64,000 nucleotides of DNA, taken from positions 1-64,000 of the forward strand of contig CAZYCA010000019.1 of NCBI GenBank assembly GCA_964645405.1, written 5' to 3'. The position numbers and the translations under genes are program-made. Origin of the DNA: JAMWDF01 sp964645405 (lineage in GTDB: Bacteria > Ratteibacteria > UBA8468 > B48-G9 > DSTR01). Below, piece by piece: positions 18,779 through 28,800 of the stretch (positions are counted from its first letter, which is position 1; the number at the start of each line of letters is the position of its first letter). The notes below the pieces were generated by a model. It was not told the DNA's origin. It saw only the letters and a program-made list of their open reading frames with translations, and made no database searches.

Positions 18779-20302
18779 TCAGTAAGCCCTGGCAAAGATA
18801 ACCCGTTTGTTAGTCATCTGGCCTGTGAAAATGCATTTACCCTGGCCCGGGTCATCTTCCAGCGGCAGACATCTAATACTGACTCCCAGTTCCTCTTTTA
18901 ACTGACTGGCAATTTCTGTGTTTCCAGCCCAGTAACAGAGAGCAAAACCACCGTGAATTTCTGGTTTTTCTTTGTTGACAGGGGTGAAGAAATCGTAGAA
19001 GTCTTTGCGGCTGGCAATCTGGACAGTATGGCTTTCCCTTAATTTCAGAGCACGCTGGTATATGTTTTCCTGAATTTCTCTTAAAAGGGCTGGTAAGAAA
19101 CTCATAAACTCCTGCGTTTTCTGGGTATATCTTTTCTCTTCCACCTTATCACGGCGTCCAACAAAGACACTCTGGCTATTTACTTCTCTGGGACCTATTT
19201 CCAGCAAGACAGGTACGCCTTTTTTAATCCAGTTCCAGACCTTTTCTCCGCCTCTGGCTTCGGAAGCATCAATTTCCGCCCGGACCGGCTGGCCAGAAAA
19301 GGATATCTTTCTTATGTTTTCCAGAAGATGCTGGCAGTAGTCCAGAACCAGACTGCGGTCTTGTTCTCTGTGAATGACCGGGAGAATCACTACCTGGCAG
19401 GGCGCTAATTTTGGTGGTAAGACAAGGCCATAGTCATCGCCATGAGCCATGACAACAGCACCGATTAACCTTGTGGAAACACCCCAGGATGTTGTCCAGG
19501 CGTACTGGAGTTTTCCGTTTTCGTCAAGAAATTTAATACCGGAAGCCCGGGAAAAATTCTGGCCCAGGAAATGGGAAGTGCCTGCCTGCAGTGCTTTTCT
19601 GTCCTGCATCATGGCCTCAATGGTGTAAGTGGAGACTGCCCCGGGAAACCTTTCCTCAGGCGTTTTTTCACCTTTAATCACAGGGAGGGCTAAATAGTCC
19701 CGGGCAAAAGAAGTGTAAACTTCCAGCATCCTCATGGTTTCTTCTTTTGCTTCTTCGCTTGTAGCATGTACCGTATGACCTTCCTGCCAGAGAAACTCGG
19801 TGGTTCTCAAAAAAAGTCTGGTTCTCATTTCCCAGCGCACAATATTAGCCCACTGGTTGATAAGCAATGGCAAATCCCGGTAAGATTGTACCCACTGGGC
19901 AAACATAGCTCCGATAATGGTTTCTGATGTCGGTCTGATGACCAGGGGTTCCTCTAATTCTCCGGCTGGTTGAAGTTTCCCGTTCTGGTCTAACTCCAGA
20001 CGGTGATGAGTAACCACAGCACATTCCTTGGCAAAACCTTCCACATGCTCTGCTTCCTTCTGAAGAAAACTCAAAGGGATAAACAGAGGGAAGTAAGCAT
20101 TTTTGTGGCCTGTGGCTTTAAACTTTTCATCCAGGATATGCTGGATGTTTTCCCAGAGACTGTAACCCCAGGGTTTAATCACCATACAACCCCGTACCGG
20201 TGAGTTTTCCGCCAGCTCTGCAACTTTGACTACCTGCTGGTACCATTCCGGAAAATCCTGGTTTCTGGTCGGTGAAACAGCAGTCTTTTTCCGCTCAGGC
20301 AT
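18779..20302 (-). CDS. proS: Prolyl-tRNA synthetase, archaeal/eukaryotic (type 3) form
   Basis: This 507-residue cytoplasmic enzyme charges tRNA-Pro. The N-terminus (DFPEWYQQVV, VRGCMVIKPWGYSLWENIQ) is typical of the shorter eukaryote/archaeon-like ProRS and lacks the bacterial INS editing insertion. Class II motifs follow: TSETIIGAMFAQWV with the LRTTEFLWQEGHT motif 2 region, and GEKVWNWIKKGVPVLLEIGPRE in the anticodon-binding domain. The C-terminus ends in an aromatic residue (FARAY), typical of this form. The ribosome site AAGGAG precedes the ATG. It is divergent from a UroD-like gene. Confidence 0.93.
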   Translation of the reverse strand: MPERKKTAVSPTRNQDFPEWYQQVVKVAELAENSPVRGCMVIKPWGYSLWENIQHILDEKFKATGHKNAYFPLFIPLSFLQKEAEHVEGFAKECAVVTHHRLELDQNGKLQPAGELEEPLVIRPTSETIIGAMFAQWVQSYRDLPLLINQWANIVRWEMRTRLFLRTTEFLWQEGHTVHATSEEAKEETMRMLEVYTSFARDYLALPVIKGEKTPEERFPGAVSTYTIEAMMQDRKALQAGTSHFLGQNFSRASGIKFLDENGKLQYAWTTSWGVSTRLIGAVVMAHGDDYGLVLPPKLAPCQVVILPVIHREQDRSLVLDYCQHLLENIRKISFSGQPVRAEIDASEARGGEKVWNWIKKGVPVLLEIGPREVNSQSVFVGRRDKVEEKRYTQKTQEFMSFLPALLREIQENIYQRALKLRESHTVQIASRKDFYDFFTPVNKEKPEIHGGFALCYWAGNTEIASQLKEELGVSIRCLPLEDDPGQGKCIFTGQMTNKRVIFARAY

Positions 20303-20335
20303 TCTCCACTCCTTTTTAAGAGTGCCAGTAAAAAA

Positions 20336-20341
20336 TTATAC
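20336..20341 (-). promoter_or_regulatory. Probable -10 box of proS
   Basis: TATAAT on the minus strand lies 34-39 bp upstream of the proS start. No good -35 is seen at 17 bp, so the call rests on the -10 alone. Confidence 0.3.
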
Positions 20342-20353
20342 CATAAATCATTA

Positions 20354-20382
20354 TTTACCATTTTCAGAAAGTCTGCTAAAAT
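20354..20382 (+). promoter_or_regulatory. Promoter giving a near-leaderless transcript for the 20390 gene
   Basis: TTTACC (20354-20359), a 17-bp spacer and TAAAAT (20377-20382) place the transcription start at about the ATG (20390). No ribosome site precedes the ATG, which fits a leaderless mRNA. Confidence 0.45.
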
Positions 20383-20389
20383 TGAAAAG

Positions 20390-21394
20390 ATGAGCAACAG
20401 AGAAGTGGTAAGGCTGGTTCTGGACGGAAAAAAAACACCCTATGTCCCCTGGTCATTCAGTTTTACCCGGGAAGCAAGGGAAAAACTCCAGGGTTATCTC
20501 GGCAGCCAGTCTTTAGAAAAATTTCTGGATAACCATCTGCTCTCTTTAGGAAATGAAATTGGTTTCTTTGAAAAGGTGGGAGAAAATTTTTATCGGGATG
20601 CCTTCGGGGTTGTGTGGGATAGAAGTGTGGACAAAGATATTGGTATTGTCTGTCAAACCGTCTTACCATCACCAAGTTTAAAAGGGTATAACTGGCCCAA
20701 CCCAAAGGACGAGAGATTTTACCGGGACATCCCAGAAAAAATTAGTGCCCATTCTGACTGTTTCCGGGTGTTCTGCCTTGGTTTTTCCCTGTATGAGAGA
20801 GCCTGGACCATGCGGGGATTGGAAAATCTGCTGGCTGATTTTTATGATTACCCGGAATTTGTGCGGAGTCTGCTTCACAGTATCGCTGATTATAACCTGG
20901 TGCAGATAAAAAAAGCCTGCGCTTTTGAAATAGATGCAGTTTATTTTGGCGATGACTGGGGAGCCCAGCACGGGTTGCAGATGGGACCAAGATTATGGAA
21001 AGAGTTTATTTACCCGGAGTTGAAAAGGATGTACGAGGCTGTGCACAGGGAAGGAAGGTATGTCTTTATTCATTCCTGCGGTGATGTGGATGAACTTTTT
21101 GACGATTTAATTGCCATTGGAGTTAACTGTTTTAATCCTTTTCAGCCAGAAGTGATGGATGTAGAGTTACTCTTGAAAAAGTACCGGGGAAGACTGAGCT
21201 TTTTTGGAGGACTTTCCACCCAGTATCTTTTGCCCTTTTCCACTCCCGAAGAGATTCGCCGGCAGACACAGAAACTTCTGTTGCTGGGTAGAGATGGCAG
21301 TTACATCTTTGCACCGGCTCATGCTGTGGAAGGGGATGTGCCGCTGGAAAACATTTTAGCCTTTGTGGAGGAAGCAAAAAAGCAGAAAACATAG
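20390..21394 (+). CDS. UroD-like methyltransferase-family protein 2
   Basis: The 334-residue protein resembles the one at 10151: GDDWGAQHGLQMGPRLWKEF (about residues 185-205), FIHSCGDVDEL (about 225), SFFGGLSTQYLLPF (about 270) and the closing IFAPAHAVEGDVP. It belongs to the uroporphyrinogen decarboxylase/MtaA superfamily; the substrate is unknown. The absence of heme genes and of a corrinoid-binding protein nearby leaves decarboxylase, methyltransferase or demethylase roles open. It leads an operon with a PIG-L-type deacetylase (23 bp downstream) and a GNAT acetyltransferase. The transcript appears nearly leaderless. Confidence 0.8.
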   Translation: MSNREVVRLVLDGKKTPYVPWSFSFTREAREKLQGYLGSQSLEKFLDNHLLSLGNEIGFFEKVGENFYRDAFGVVWDRSVDKDIGIVCQTVLPSPSLKGYNWPNPKDERFYRDIPEKISAHSDCFRVFCLGFSLYERAWTMRGLENLLADFYDYPEFVRSLLHSIADYNLVQIKKACAFEIDAVYFGDDWGAQHGLQMGPRLWKEFIYPELKRMYEAVHREGRYVFIHSCGDVDELFDDLIAIGVNCFNPFQPEVMDVELLLKKYRGRLSFFGGLSTQYLLPFSTPEEIRRQTQKLLLLGRDGSYIFAPAHAVEGDVPLENILAFVEEAKKQKT

Positions 21395-21417
21395 ACTGAT
21401 AAACTTTTGGCAGAAAA

Positions 21418-22773
21418 ATGTTAAGGAAGCTGGTCGTTTTTGGTCTTATCTGGGCAGGCATGGGCTTTTCAGCTGTCGGGCTGGAAATAAAACCTCTGGA
21501 GAATAAAGAAGTCATTTTGGTTCTGGCTCCCCACCCGGATGATGAAACAATCGGATGTGGTGGTGTTATCCAGAAAGCCCGGGAGATGGGTTGTCCGGTT
21601 TATATAGTTTTCTTCACCAATGGGGACCATAATCAGGTAGCTTTCAAACTGTATGAGAAGAAAATTATCCTCCAGCCTCGGGATTACATCAAAATGGGCG
21701 AATTAAGACGGCAGGAAGCTCTGGCAGCAACAGGGATTTTAGGAGTGCCGAAAGAAAATTTAATTTTCTTAGGGTATCCGGATTATGGGACTTTAAAAAT
21801 CTGGAAACAACACTGGCAGGATGCTGCACCATACCGGAATTTTCTTACCAGGGCTACCAGAGTTCCTTATCCGGAGAACTATTCCTATCAGGCAGAATAT
21901 AAAGGTGAAAGCATTCTGAATGATTTGAAATCAATCTTCCTGAAACTTCAACCAAACAGGATTTTTGTTTCCCATCCGGCAGATACCAACTTTGACCACC
22001 GGGCACTTTATAATTTTACCCGGCTGGCTCTTCTGGATTTAGAGGGCAGGATTTCTCCCCCGGTTGTTTATCCTTATTTAGTTCATTGTGGCCGCTGGCC
22101 TTATCCTTACCATTACCACCCGGATTTGCTACTGAAACCACCAGGGAAACTGACTAATTCTGAAATTGTCTGGGAAAGTTACAACTTAACCGAGGAGCAA
22201 ATACAGAAAAAACGGGCTGCCATAGATTGCTACAAATCGCAAAAAGTGGATCTCGGCTGGTGGATGGTTTCCTTTGTTAAGAAAAATGAAATCTTCGGGG
22301 ATTATCCTGTAATTAACCTGAACAAGAACCAGCTTGCCGCAGATGAGGTTTCTCTTACCGGAGTGGGGGAAGGCGATTTTTCTCCAGAGGTATTGGCAGA
22401 GAAAAGTAAGATTGACAAATTTTCTTTTCACCAGGAAAACAAAGAACTGTTTTTGCAGGTGAAGTTTAACAGAATTCTGGAAAAAGCACTGGGTTTCAGT
22501 GTTTACCTGTTTGGTTATAGTAGAAAGATTCCTTTCCCCAGGATGCCCAAAATTTGCCTGAGGCTGATGCCGACAGAAAGAATTATCGCACGAGACGGTG
22601 GAGATATCCTGGTAAGCACGGGTGTGGTTGTGAGAAGAGAAAGACAGGCTGTTTATTTAAAGGTGCCGCTTTCTTTGCTGGCAAACCCGGATTTTATTTT
22701 CCTGGCAGTGGAATCGTATGCAGGAGAAATTCCTGTTGATTTAACTGCCTGGCGTCTGGTGGCGATTAGATGA
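21418..22773 (+). CDS. Exported PIG-L/LmbE-type deacetylase with C-terminal beta domain
   Basis: The 451-residue protein starts with a hydrophobic segment (about residues 5-22) likely to be a signal peptide. The Zn-binding motif LAPHPDDE is near residues 37-44, followed by CGGVIQKA and, later, HPADTNFDHRAL (about 180-195) with the distal metal His. These enzymes remove N-acetyl groups from sugars such as GlcNAc conjugates. Residues about 330-451 form an extra beta-rich domain not found in minimal LmbE proteins. The stop overlaps the start of the GNAT gene by four bases. Deacetylase and acetyltransferase together suggest handling of amino sugars. Confidence 0.8.
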   Translation: MLRKLVVFGLIWAGMGFSAVGLEIKPLENKEVILVLAPHPDDETIGCGGVIQKAREMGCPVYIVFFTNGDHNQVAFKLYEKKIILQPRDYIKMGELRRQEALAATGILGVPKENLIFLGYPDYGTLKIWKQHWQDAAPYRNFLTRATRVPYPENYSYQAEYKGESILNDLKSIFLKLQPNRIFVSHPADTNFDHRALYNFTRLALLDLEGRISPPVVYPYLVHCGRWPYPYHYHPDLLLKPPGKLTNSEIVWESYNLTEEQIQKKRAAIDCYKSQKVDLGWWMVSFVKKNEIFGDYPVINLNKNQLAADEVSLTGVGEGDFSPEVLAEKSKIDKFSFHQENKELFLQVKFNRILEKALGFSVYLFGYSRKIPFPRMPKICLRLMPTERIIARDGGDILVSTGVVVRRERQAVYLKVPLSLLANPDFIFLAVESYAGEIPVDLTAWRLVAIR

Positions 22774-23414
22774 TTGTTTATCGTAAAGTCCGGAAAGAAG
22801 ACCTGCCCTGGTGTTCTTTGATTTTCAGGCAGGCTTTTTATCCGCAGTTAAGACTTTTATTGGGAAAGCACATCCCCCGGAAACTTTTTTTTATTTTATT
22901 GCAGGCCTATGCCAGACTGGAAAAGGACGGCTTTATTGTGAGCCAGTCCGGTGCGGAAACAAGTGGTTTTATTCTGGTTTCAAAAAACAAGCGGAGTCTT
23001 CTGGCAAAATTCATGGTTTTTTACTTTCCGGGTTTACTGATAAATCTTCTGATAGGCAGTTTAAGAATCTCCCCGGGCCGTCTATTTTTTCTCTGGCGGC
23101 AGTGTTTTCTGTTTGGGGGGAAAAGTTTTCGGAAAAGAAAGAACAAATGCGGTCAGGTGATAATTCTGGCGGTGCGCAGGAAGTTTCAGAGACAGGGGCT
23201 GGGGAAGGGTCTTTTGTGTGAGGGACTGGATTACCTGAAAAGCAAGGGACTTCACCAGGTGCAACTGGAGGTACGGGCAGATAATGAACCAGCACTGAAT
23301 CTCTACCGGCAGGCTGGCTTTGTCACCGTTGGTAAAATTAAGACTTTTCTTGGCGTCTCTTTTATTATGACCCGGCCAATTGCTGGCGTACAAAATCAGA
23401 TTTCTGTCAGTTAA
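22770..23414 (+). CDS. GNAT-family N-acetyltransferase
   Basis: The 214-residue protein carries the acetyl-CoA-binding motif A in its C-terminal half (VRRKFQRQGLGKGLL, about residues 130-145) and the usual VRADNEPALNLYRQAGF at about 168-184. The N-terminal half is basic with an aromatic, hydrophobic stretch (residues about 85-110) that might touch the membrane. The substrate is not predictable. Translation is coupled to the deacetylase gene by an ATGA overlap. The 141 bp that follow contain the promoter of the next operon. Confidence 0.85.
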   Translation: MIVYRKVRKEDLPWCSLIFRQAFYPQLRLLLGKHIPRKLFFILLQAYARLEKDGFIVSQSGAETSGFILVSKNKRSLLAKFMVFYFPGLLINLLIGSLRISPGRLFFLWRQCFLFGGKSFRKRKNKCGQVIILAVRRKFQRQGLGKGLLCEGLDYLKSKGLHQVQLEVRADNEPALNLYRQAGFVTVGKIKTFLGVSFIMTRPIAGVQNQISVS

Positions 23415-23518
23415 GAGCAAACATTCATTCCAAACCTGAAATCAACGGAAAAGTTTTACAGTTCATCTTTTCTGGTATTTACAGAGACAGGCCATTTCAT
23501 CTTTAAAAAATCTGGAAT

Positions 23519-23547
23519 TTGACATCAGATGGTGCAGGTGATAAAAA
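23519..23547 (+). promoter_or_regulatory. Promoter of the TPR/FecR/CHASE2 operon
   Basis: A perfect TTGACA (23519-23524), a 17-bp spacer and TAAAAA (23542-23547) place the transcription start at about 23554, two bases from the ATG at 23556. There is no ribosome site, so the first gene is probably read from a leaderless mRNA. Confidence 0.5.
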
Positions 23548-23555
23548 AATGTTAG

Positions 23556-24995
23556 ATGAAAAAGATAGAAATTTTCATTCTTATTTTTTCTCTGGTGACA
23601 GCTGTGGCAACTGCCCAGCAAATAACCATTTCTGAAGAAGAGTTTATTGAGGGAATACTTCTACTCGGTGAAGGCAACTACCAAAAAGCCGGGCAGTATT
23701 TCCAGCAAGTAGTTTCTGTTTCGCCCCAGCAGGCTGAAGCGCACTATTTTCTGGCAAAGTCTCTTATGGGACTGGGACAGCTGGAAAAAGCCTTAGAGTC
23801 ATTCCAGGAAGCAATACGTTTGATTCCCTCTTTTCCGGAAGCATATCTCGGGAAAGGCATCTGTCTTTACCGGTTAGGTCGTTACAGCCAGGCGTTAGAA
23901 GTACTGGAAGAGGTCATCAAACACAAGCCAGACTGCAGTCAGGCTCTATTTTACAGTGGACTGGCTTGCTGTCATCTCCAGGACTATGGTTCCTGCCAGC
24001 GGTTGCTGGAAAAATGCAGGCAGCTTGATTCAGATTTTGACGAAGCCTGTCGGTATTACCTGAAACTTGTTAGGAGTCAGAAGGGAAAGCTGGAGAAAAA
24101 AAAGGAAGAGTTACTGCCTTCAGAGCAGGAGCCAGCCGGAGAATCTCCCTGGAAGTTCTCTTTTCTTTTTGGTGTCGGTTATGATGACAATGTCATCCTT
24201 CAGCCGGAGGGTGAACCACTACCTGCTGAGATTTCTCACAGGGAAGACTGGCAATTGACAGGACAAATCAGTTTTGGTTATCACCGGGGATTGGGAAAGG
24301 GAGAGCTGGGAGGGTCCTGCTCGCTTTATTACACCGGTTACCAGTGTCTTTCCGCATATAACATTTTAGGAAGCTCAATTTCCTTATCTTATTCCCTTAA
24401 CCAGGACTTTTTTCTGCCAGCAGTGGAATACCGTTATGAATATTTTCTTGTGGGAAGCGAAAAGTATTTAGAAAGGCATTCTTTTGCGCCATCCTTAGTT
24501 ATCGGAGCCAGCAGTCCTGTAAATGTGCAGGTCTACTTTCTCGGAGAAAGAACTAATTTTTTTCCTTCTTTTTCCACTCCGCAGGAAAACAGGGACAGTG
24601 TGGCTGGTTGCTGGGGAGCAAATCTTCGGCTACCTGCGGGAAAGGATGGACAGCTAAATATGTCTGCTGCATATAAGGTAAACAAAGCAGAAGGAGACAA
24701 CTGGGATTACCGCAGTCCTCAGCTCTCACTTGAATTTAACAGTCCCTTTTTTTCTCAAAACAGCAGTCTAATCCTTATGGCTGGTGTAGAGCGGTTGTTT
24801 TTTGACCATACAAACACACTTTTTGGTGCTAAAAGGAACGATACAAGAGTTACTCTTGGAACTTCCCTGCGAATTCGCCTTAACCGAAAATGGAGTTTAT
24901 TAGCCAGCTATACCCACGTGAGGAATGAATCAAGTCTGGAAGCATATCAGTACAGGAGAAATATTTCTTCGTTATCTATAGCAGGTGAATTCTGA
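23556..24995 (+). CDS. TPR-repeat protein with C-terminal outer-membrane beta-barrel-like domain
   Basis: The 479-residue protein has a signal peptide (about residues 1-20), then four or five TPR units (about 25-185: NYQKAGQYFQQ, AHYFLAKSLMGLG, PEAYLGKGICLY, ALFYSGLACC). A charged linker follows, then about 280 residues of alternating, aromatic-rich strands (FLFGVGYDDNVI, YHRGLGKGELGGSCSLYYTG) ending RRNISSLSIAGEF. The final Phe and strand pattern fit an outer-membrane barrel, which implies a diderm envelope. The next gene follows at once. A role in export or envelope scaffolding with the FecR and repeat proteins is an inference. Confidence 0.75.
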   Translation: MKKIEIFILIFSLVTAVATAQQITISEEEFIEGILLLGEGNYQKAGQYFQQVVSVSPQQAEAHYFLAKSLMGLGQLEKALESFQEAIRLIPSFPEAYLGKGICLYRLGRYSQALEVLEEVIKHKPDCSQALFYSGLACCHLQDYGSCQRLLEKCRQLDSDFDEACRYYLKLVRSQKGKLEKKKEELLPSEQEPAGESPWKFSFLFGVGYDDNVILQPEGEPLPAEISHREDWQLTGQISFGYHRGLGKGELGGSCSLYYTGYQCLSAYNILGSSISLSYSLNQDFFLPAVEYRYEYFLVGSEKYLERHSFAPSLVIGASSPVNVQVYFLGERTNFFPSFSTPQENRDSVAGCWGANLRLPAGKDGQLNMSAAYKVNKAEGDNWDYRSPQLSLEFNSPFFSQNSSLILMAGVERLFFDHTNTLFGAKRNDTRVTLGTSLRIRLNRKWSLLASYTHVRNESSLEAYQYRRNISSLSIAGEF

Positions 24996-25007
24996 GTGGA
25001 GGAAAAG

Positions 25008-25826
25008 TTGAATAGAGTTGTATCGTATTCAGCGGTTTTCTGTGCGATCCTGTTAAGCCTGGGGGTATCTTCAGGTCTGGCTGCTGTCCCTGCTGGAACT
25101 GTGACAGAACTTCAGGGAAAAGCCGCGGTGCGGTCTGCGGAAAGTACAGAATGGAGGAGACTGCAACTAAAGGAGAGACTTTTTTCAGGTGATACGGTTA
25201 AAACAGAGGAAAAATCTCGTGTGACAATTTTTCTGGCAGATGAATCAGTAATCACTATTGGACCAAAGGCACAGTTTCAACTGGAATCTTTTTCTTTAAA
25301 TCCTTCCAGAAACGAAAGGCAAGCAAAAGCAAAAATTCTGGCTGGTAAAACCAGGTTTCATCTGCAGAGAGCATTTGGAGGGTCATCTCAATTTAATGTT
25401 TCTACCCCGACTGCAATCGCTGGAGTGAAGGGAACAAAATTTTTAGTCTGGGTAGTTTCAGAAAAATTGACGAGGGTAGCAGTGATAGAGGGGCTGATAA
25501 CGGTCAGGAATATACTTCCTCATTTGCCGCAGGAAGTTTTGCTTCAGGCTGGATACACTACCAGTGTCAGCACCGGACAGCCACCACTTGCTCCCTCTTT
25601 GCTTCCTGAGAATCAGCTGCGTGAATTCCAGGAAGGGGTTGCGGGAAGAGAAAAAGGCATAATTACAGGAATCGGTAGAATCTCAGGCGTAAGCGACCGA
25701 AAAGATAACTGGAGATTACTTGATAGCCTACCGGCGAAAGATATTACCAGGTATATACTTGACCAGAGGCAGGAAAGAAATTTTCCCCAGATACTGCCTC
25801 CTCCACCCCCGCCCCCTCAGCCCTAA
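25008..25826 (+). CDS. Exported FecR-domain protein
   Basis: The open frame begins with GTG at 24996, directly after the previous stop, but GGAGG at 24998-25002 sits correctly for the TTG at 25008, which I chose (272 residues). A hydrophobic leader is followed by a FecR domain (about residues 30-165): GDTVKTEEKSRVTIFLAD, ITIGPKAQFQLE, STPTAIAGVKGTKFLV and an ending VIEGLITVRN. A helical region and a proline-rich tail (LPPPPPPP) follow. Unlike classical FecR anti-sigma proteins there is no sigma-factor gene beside it. FecR domains adjacent to CHASE2 proteins recur in bacterial signalling loci, and here CHASE2 is two genes downstream. Confidence 0.8.
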   Translation: MNRVVSYSAVFCAILLSLGVSSGLAAVPAGTVTELQGKAAVRSAESTEWRRLQLKERLFSGDTVKTEEKSRVTIFLADESVITIGPKAQFQLESFSLNPSRNERQAKAKILAGKTRFHLQRAFGGSSQFNVSTPTAIAGVKGTKFLVWVVSEKLTRVAVIEGLITVRNILPHLPQEVLLQAGYTTSVSTGQPPLAPSLLPENQLREFQEGVAGREKGIITGIGRISGVSDRKDNWRLLDSLPAKDITRYILDQRQERNFPQILPPPPPPPQP

Positions 25827-25883
25827 TGGAGCGGATTTATCAGAAGGAGGAAGAAAAAATCTGGGTTGCAAGGAGAGGAAGTT

Positions 25884-28800
25884 ATGAAAAGGATAGCAAT
25901 ACCGCTTCTTGTATTACTTTCCATAATTTGGTCGGGTAATTCTGGTAGCAATGAACTGCCCGGCTCAGTCATGGTTTATCTGCTGGGCATGCCTGTCTCA
26001 TCTCAGGAATTTAAGTTGTCTGCAGGTATCATAAATGGGGACCTGATTAATTTTCAACAACATTACCTTCAAAGTTCTCTGGAGTTTTATGAAACTTATC
26101 CTTCCTCCCTGGTGCTTGACCGGGAAAAAAACCGGCTGTATGTCACCTTTTACGCTCGTGGTATTGTTGGCGTGTATGATGCGGTAACTTTTAATTTAGT
26201 GAAAACCTTTGAGGTCCCGGATGCTGTAGATATTGCGAAGATTGCCGTCAGCTCTGAGGATGGTCAGAGTAGAGTCTATGTTCTGGAAAAAGATACCAGC
26301 CACGTGTATGTTTTTGACCGGGACAGCCTGGAACCAATCCCGGAGGAGGAATTTGACCTTGTTTCTCCGGCAAGGAGTATCTGGGCGGCTTACGAGTGTC
26401 TTTTTGCTGCAGATGCAGAAGGCATCCGGTGTTATAAAGATAAGGTACCTATAGCTATTTTCCCTGTTTTAGAAACCATAAACTATCTGCAAGGAGATAC
26501 CTGTCTTTATCCGGATGTTATTCTCTATGCTCTCGCTGAAGTAACACCGAAAGTTCTGCAAAATATTGCTGGTTGCTGGCAGATAGAAACATTGGAATTT
26601 TCCGGTACTATCAGGATAAGCCAGGAGGGAGACATTGCTGGTGGAGATGAGTGGACCTGGCAGGATGGTCACAAAGAAACAGTCCTTGGTGGAGGTTTCC
26701 TTTCTGGTCCAGATGGTTCGGTATTTCTGGATGTTGTTACCACTGGTGGTGAGTTTGGTTTTGTTGGGGTAATGAGGTACCGGGCAGATTTCGTTACCTT
26801 CCTTAATTATTCTGGTGAGGAAGAAAATAGCTGGTCTCTCGGTTTTTTGATAAAAAAAGGACAGAGTTACTCGGAAGGGGAATTCTCTGGAACCTGGAAT
26901 GTGAAGGGTTTACATGTTTCCGGGAATTTACATTCCGACGGTGCCGGTGGTATTACCGGAGGAAGTTTTACCTGGCAGGATGGCACAGAAGAGACTATCT
27001 CTTCTGGAACTTATACCATAGACACACAGACAGGCTCAATGATACTGACCCTTTCCACTAATCTGGGCCTCAGGGAATTTACCGGCTCTTTCAGTTCTGG
27101 CAGGGATGTAGCCATTCTTACTAACGAGGTAACAGCACCAACTCTTCAGAAAGATGCGTCTGCTAAGGATATTATTCTTCTGGTGAGGACCATAAACGCA
27201 AATTATGAAACCAGGTATCTTGCCGGTACATGGTCTGTAAAGGCGATGCATTTCTGGGGTAGTCTCACCATAGACGCCGCAGGTCAAATTACAGGAGGAA
27301 ACCTTATAACTCCTGAAGGAGAAATGGAAGTCACAGGGGGGAGTTTTTCTTTTAGCCAGGGTACGGTAGTGACGCGCGGTGTAGCTGGTGGCAAGCAAGA
27401 ACAGGTAACATTCAGAGTGGAGGGGGTTATAAGTCCTTATCGGGACATAATTGTTTTTGTGGATCCGACGACTTCCCCCTATCTTTCTGATAGAAATCTC
27501 GGAGTTCTCACCAGGATAAATTCTTCAGAAATAATCACTCCCAGAAAGGGGGATGAAATAGTAACTGGTGACCAGCATGATATCCTGCTTAAAATAGATT
27601 TGTCCTCAGAGACCCGGACGGAAACAACACTGGAGGCGAAAGGTCTGGGTCTGGCGGTAACTGGCTGCAGACAGAGAGTTTTTGCTCTTTGTGGTCTGCC
27701 AGCAGACGGGGAACAGATGCTTTACGTGTTTGATGGAGATACTTTACAACAGCTAAAGCGAGTTACTATACCTGCAGAATACGGACCCTCAATAGACTGC
27801 GCAGTCACAGATTACTATCCCCGGGTGCAGTTGAAAAAAGTCTGTACCTCACATCCGGAAGGTGTGGCTACTGTGGGGCAGGAAGTTACCTTTTCTGTAA
27901 CAATCATAAATACTTCAACTATCCCGGTTGCCAGCATTCCTTTAAGCGACCTTTTCCATCCCTCCTGTCTGTCTTTTTTACGCGCCACGGTTCAGCCGGA
28001 TGAGCAAAAAGAGGGACAGCTTAACTGGGAAGATATTACAGGCCAGGATAACCTTGCACCTGGTGACTCTGTTTCTGTAGAGATTACTTTTTTAGCCATT
28101 CAGAGTGCTAATCCTGTGGTGAATACTGTGGTAGCCCGGGATGTTAAGGATATTTTTGGTAACACTCTTTCTGAAACCCAGAGTACCTGCAATCTCATTA
28201 TCGAAAGTCAGGGAACAATTACTGTAGTCAAGACTCGTCTTTCTCCTCCTGGCAGCAACATTCAGTTTGGAGAAGAGGTGGTTTTCCAGATAACAATTAC
28301 CAACAATTCTCCCTTTGCGATTAAGACACTTCCTTTCCGCGATACCTATAACCCGGAATTCCTTGATTTTGTTTCTTCATCTTTGCCGCTAAATGTAATC
28401 TCTCCAGGACAGCTGCAATCAGATAACCTTCTTGGCGAAAATACACTTGCGCCAGGAGATGGGCTGGTGTTGACGATAACTTTTCAGGCACGGAAAGAAG
28501 TAGCTTTTACTGTCAACAGTGCGCAGGTAGATGAGGCAAAAGATGTATATGACCATGTGGTTTCAGGTGATATCTCTGAGGTTGCTGTCTCTATTTTGCC
28601 CTTCCATGTAAATGTTGCCGGAGGGGTAACTACTGCTTCTTATGTGATGGTCTCTTTCCCTTTCACCCCTGATGATGCTGATTTTTTAGCCACGGTAGCA
28701 GATGATTTGGGTGCTTATGACCCGACACGGTGGCGTCTCTTTCGCTGGAATCCAGATGCCAATCCACCAGGATACGAAGAATACAGCCCGGACAATGATT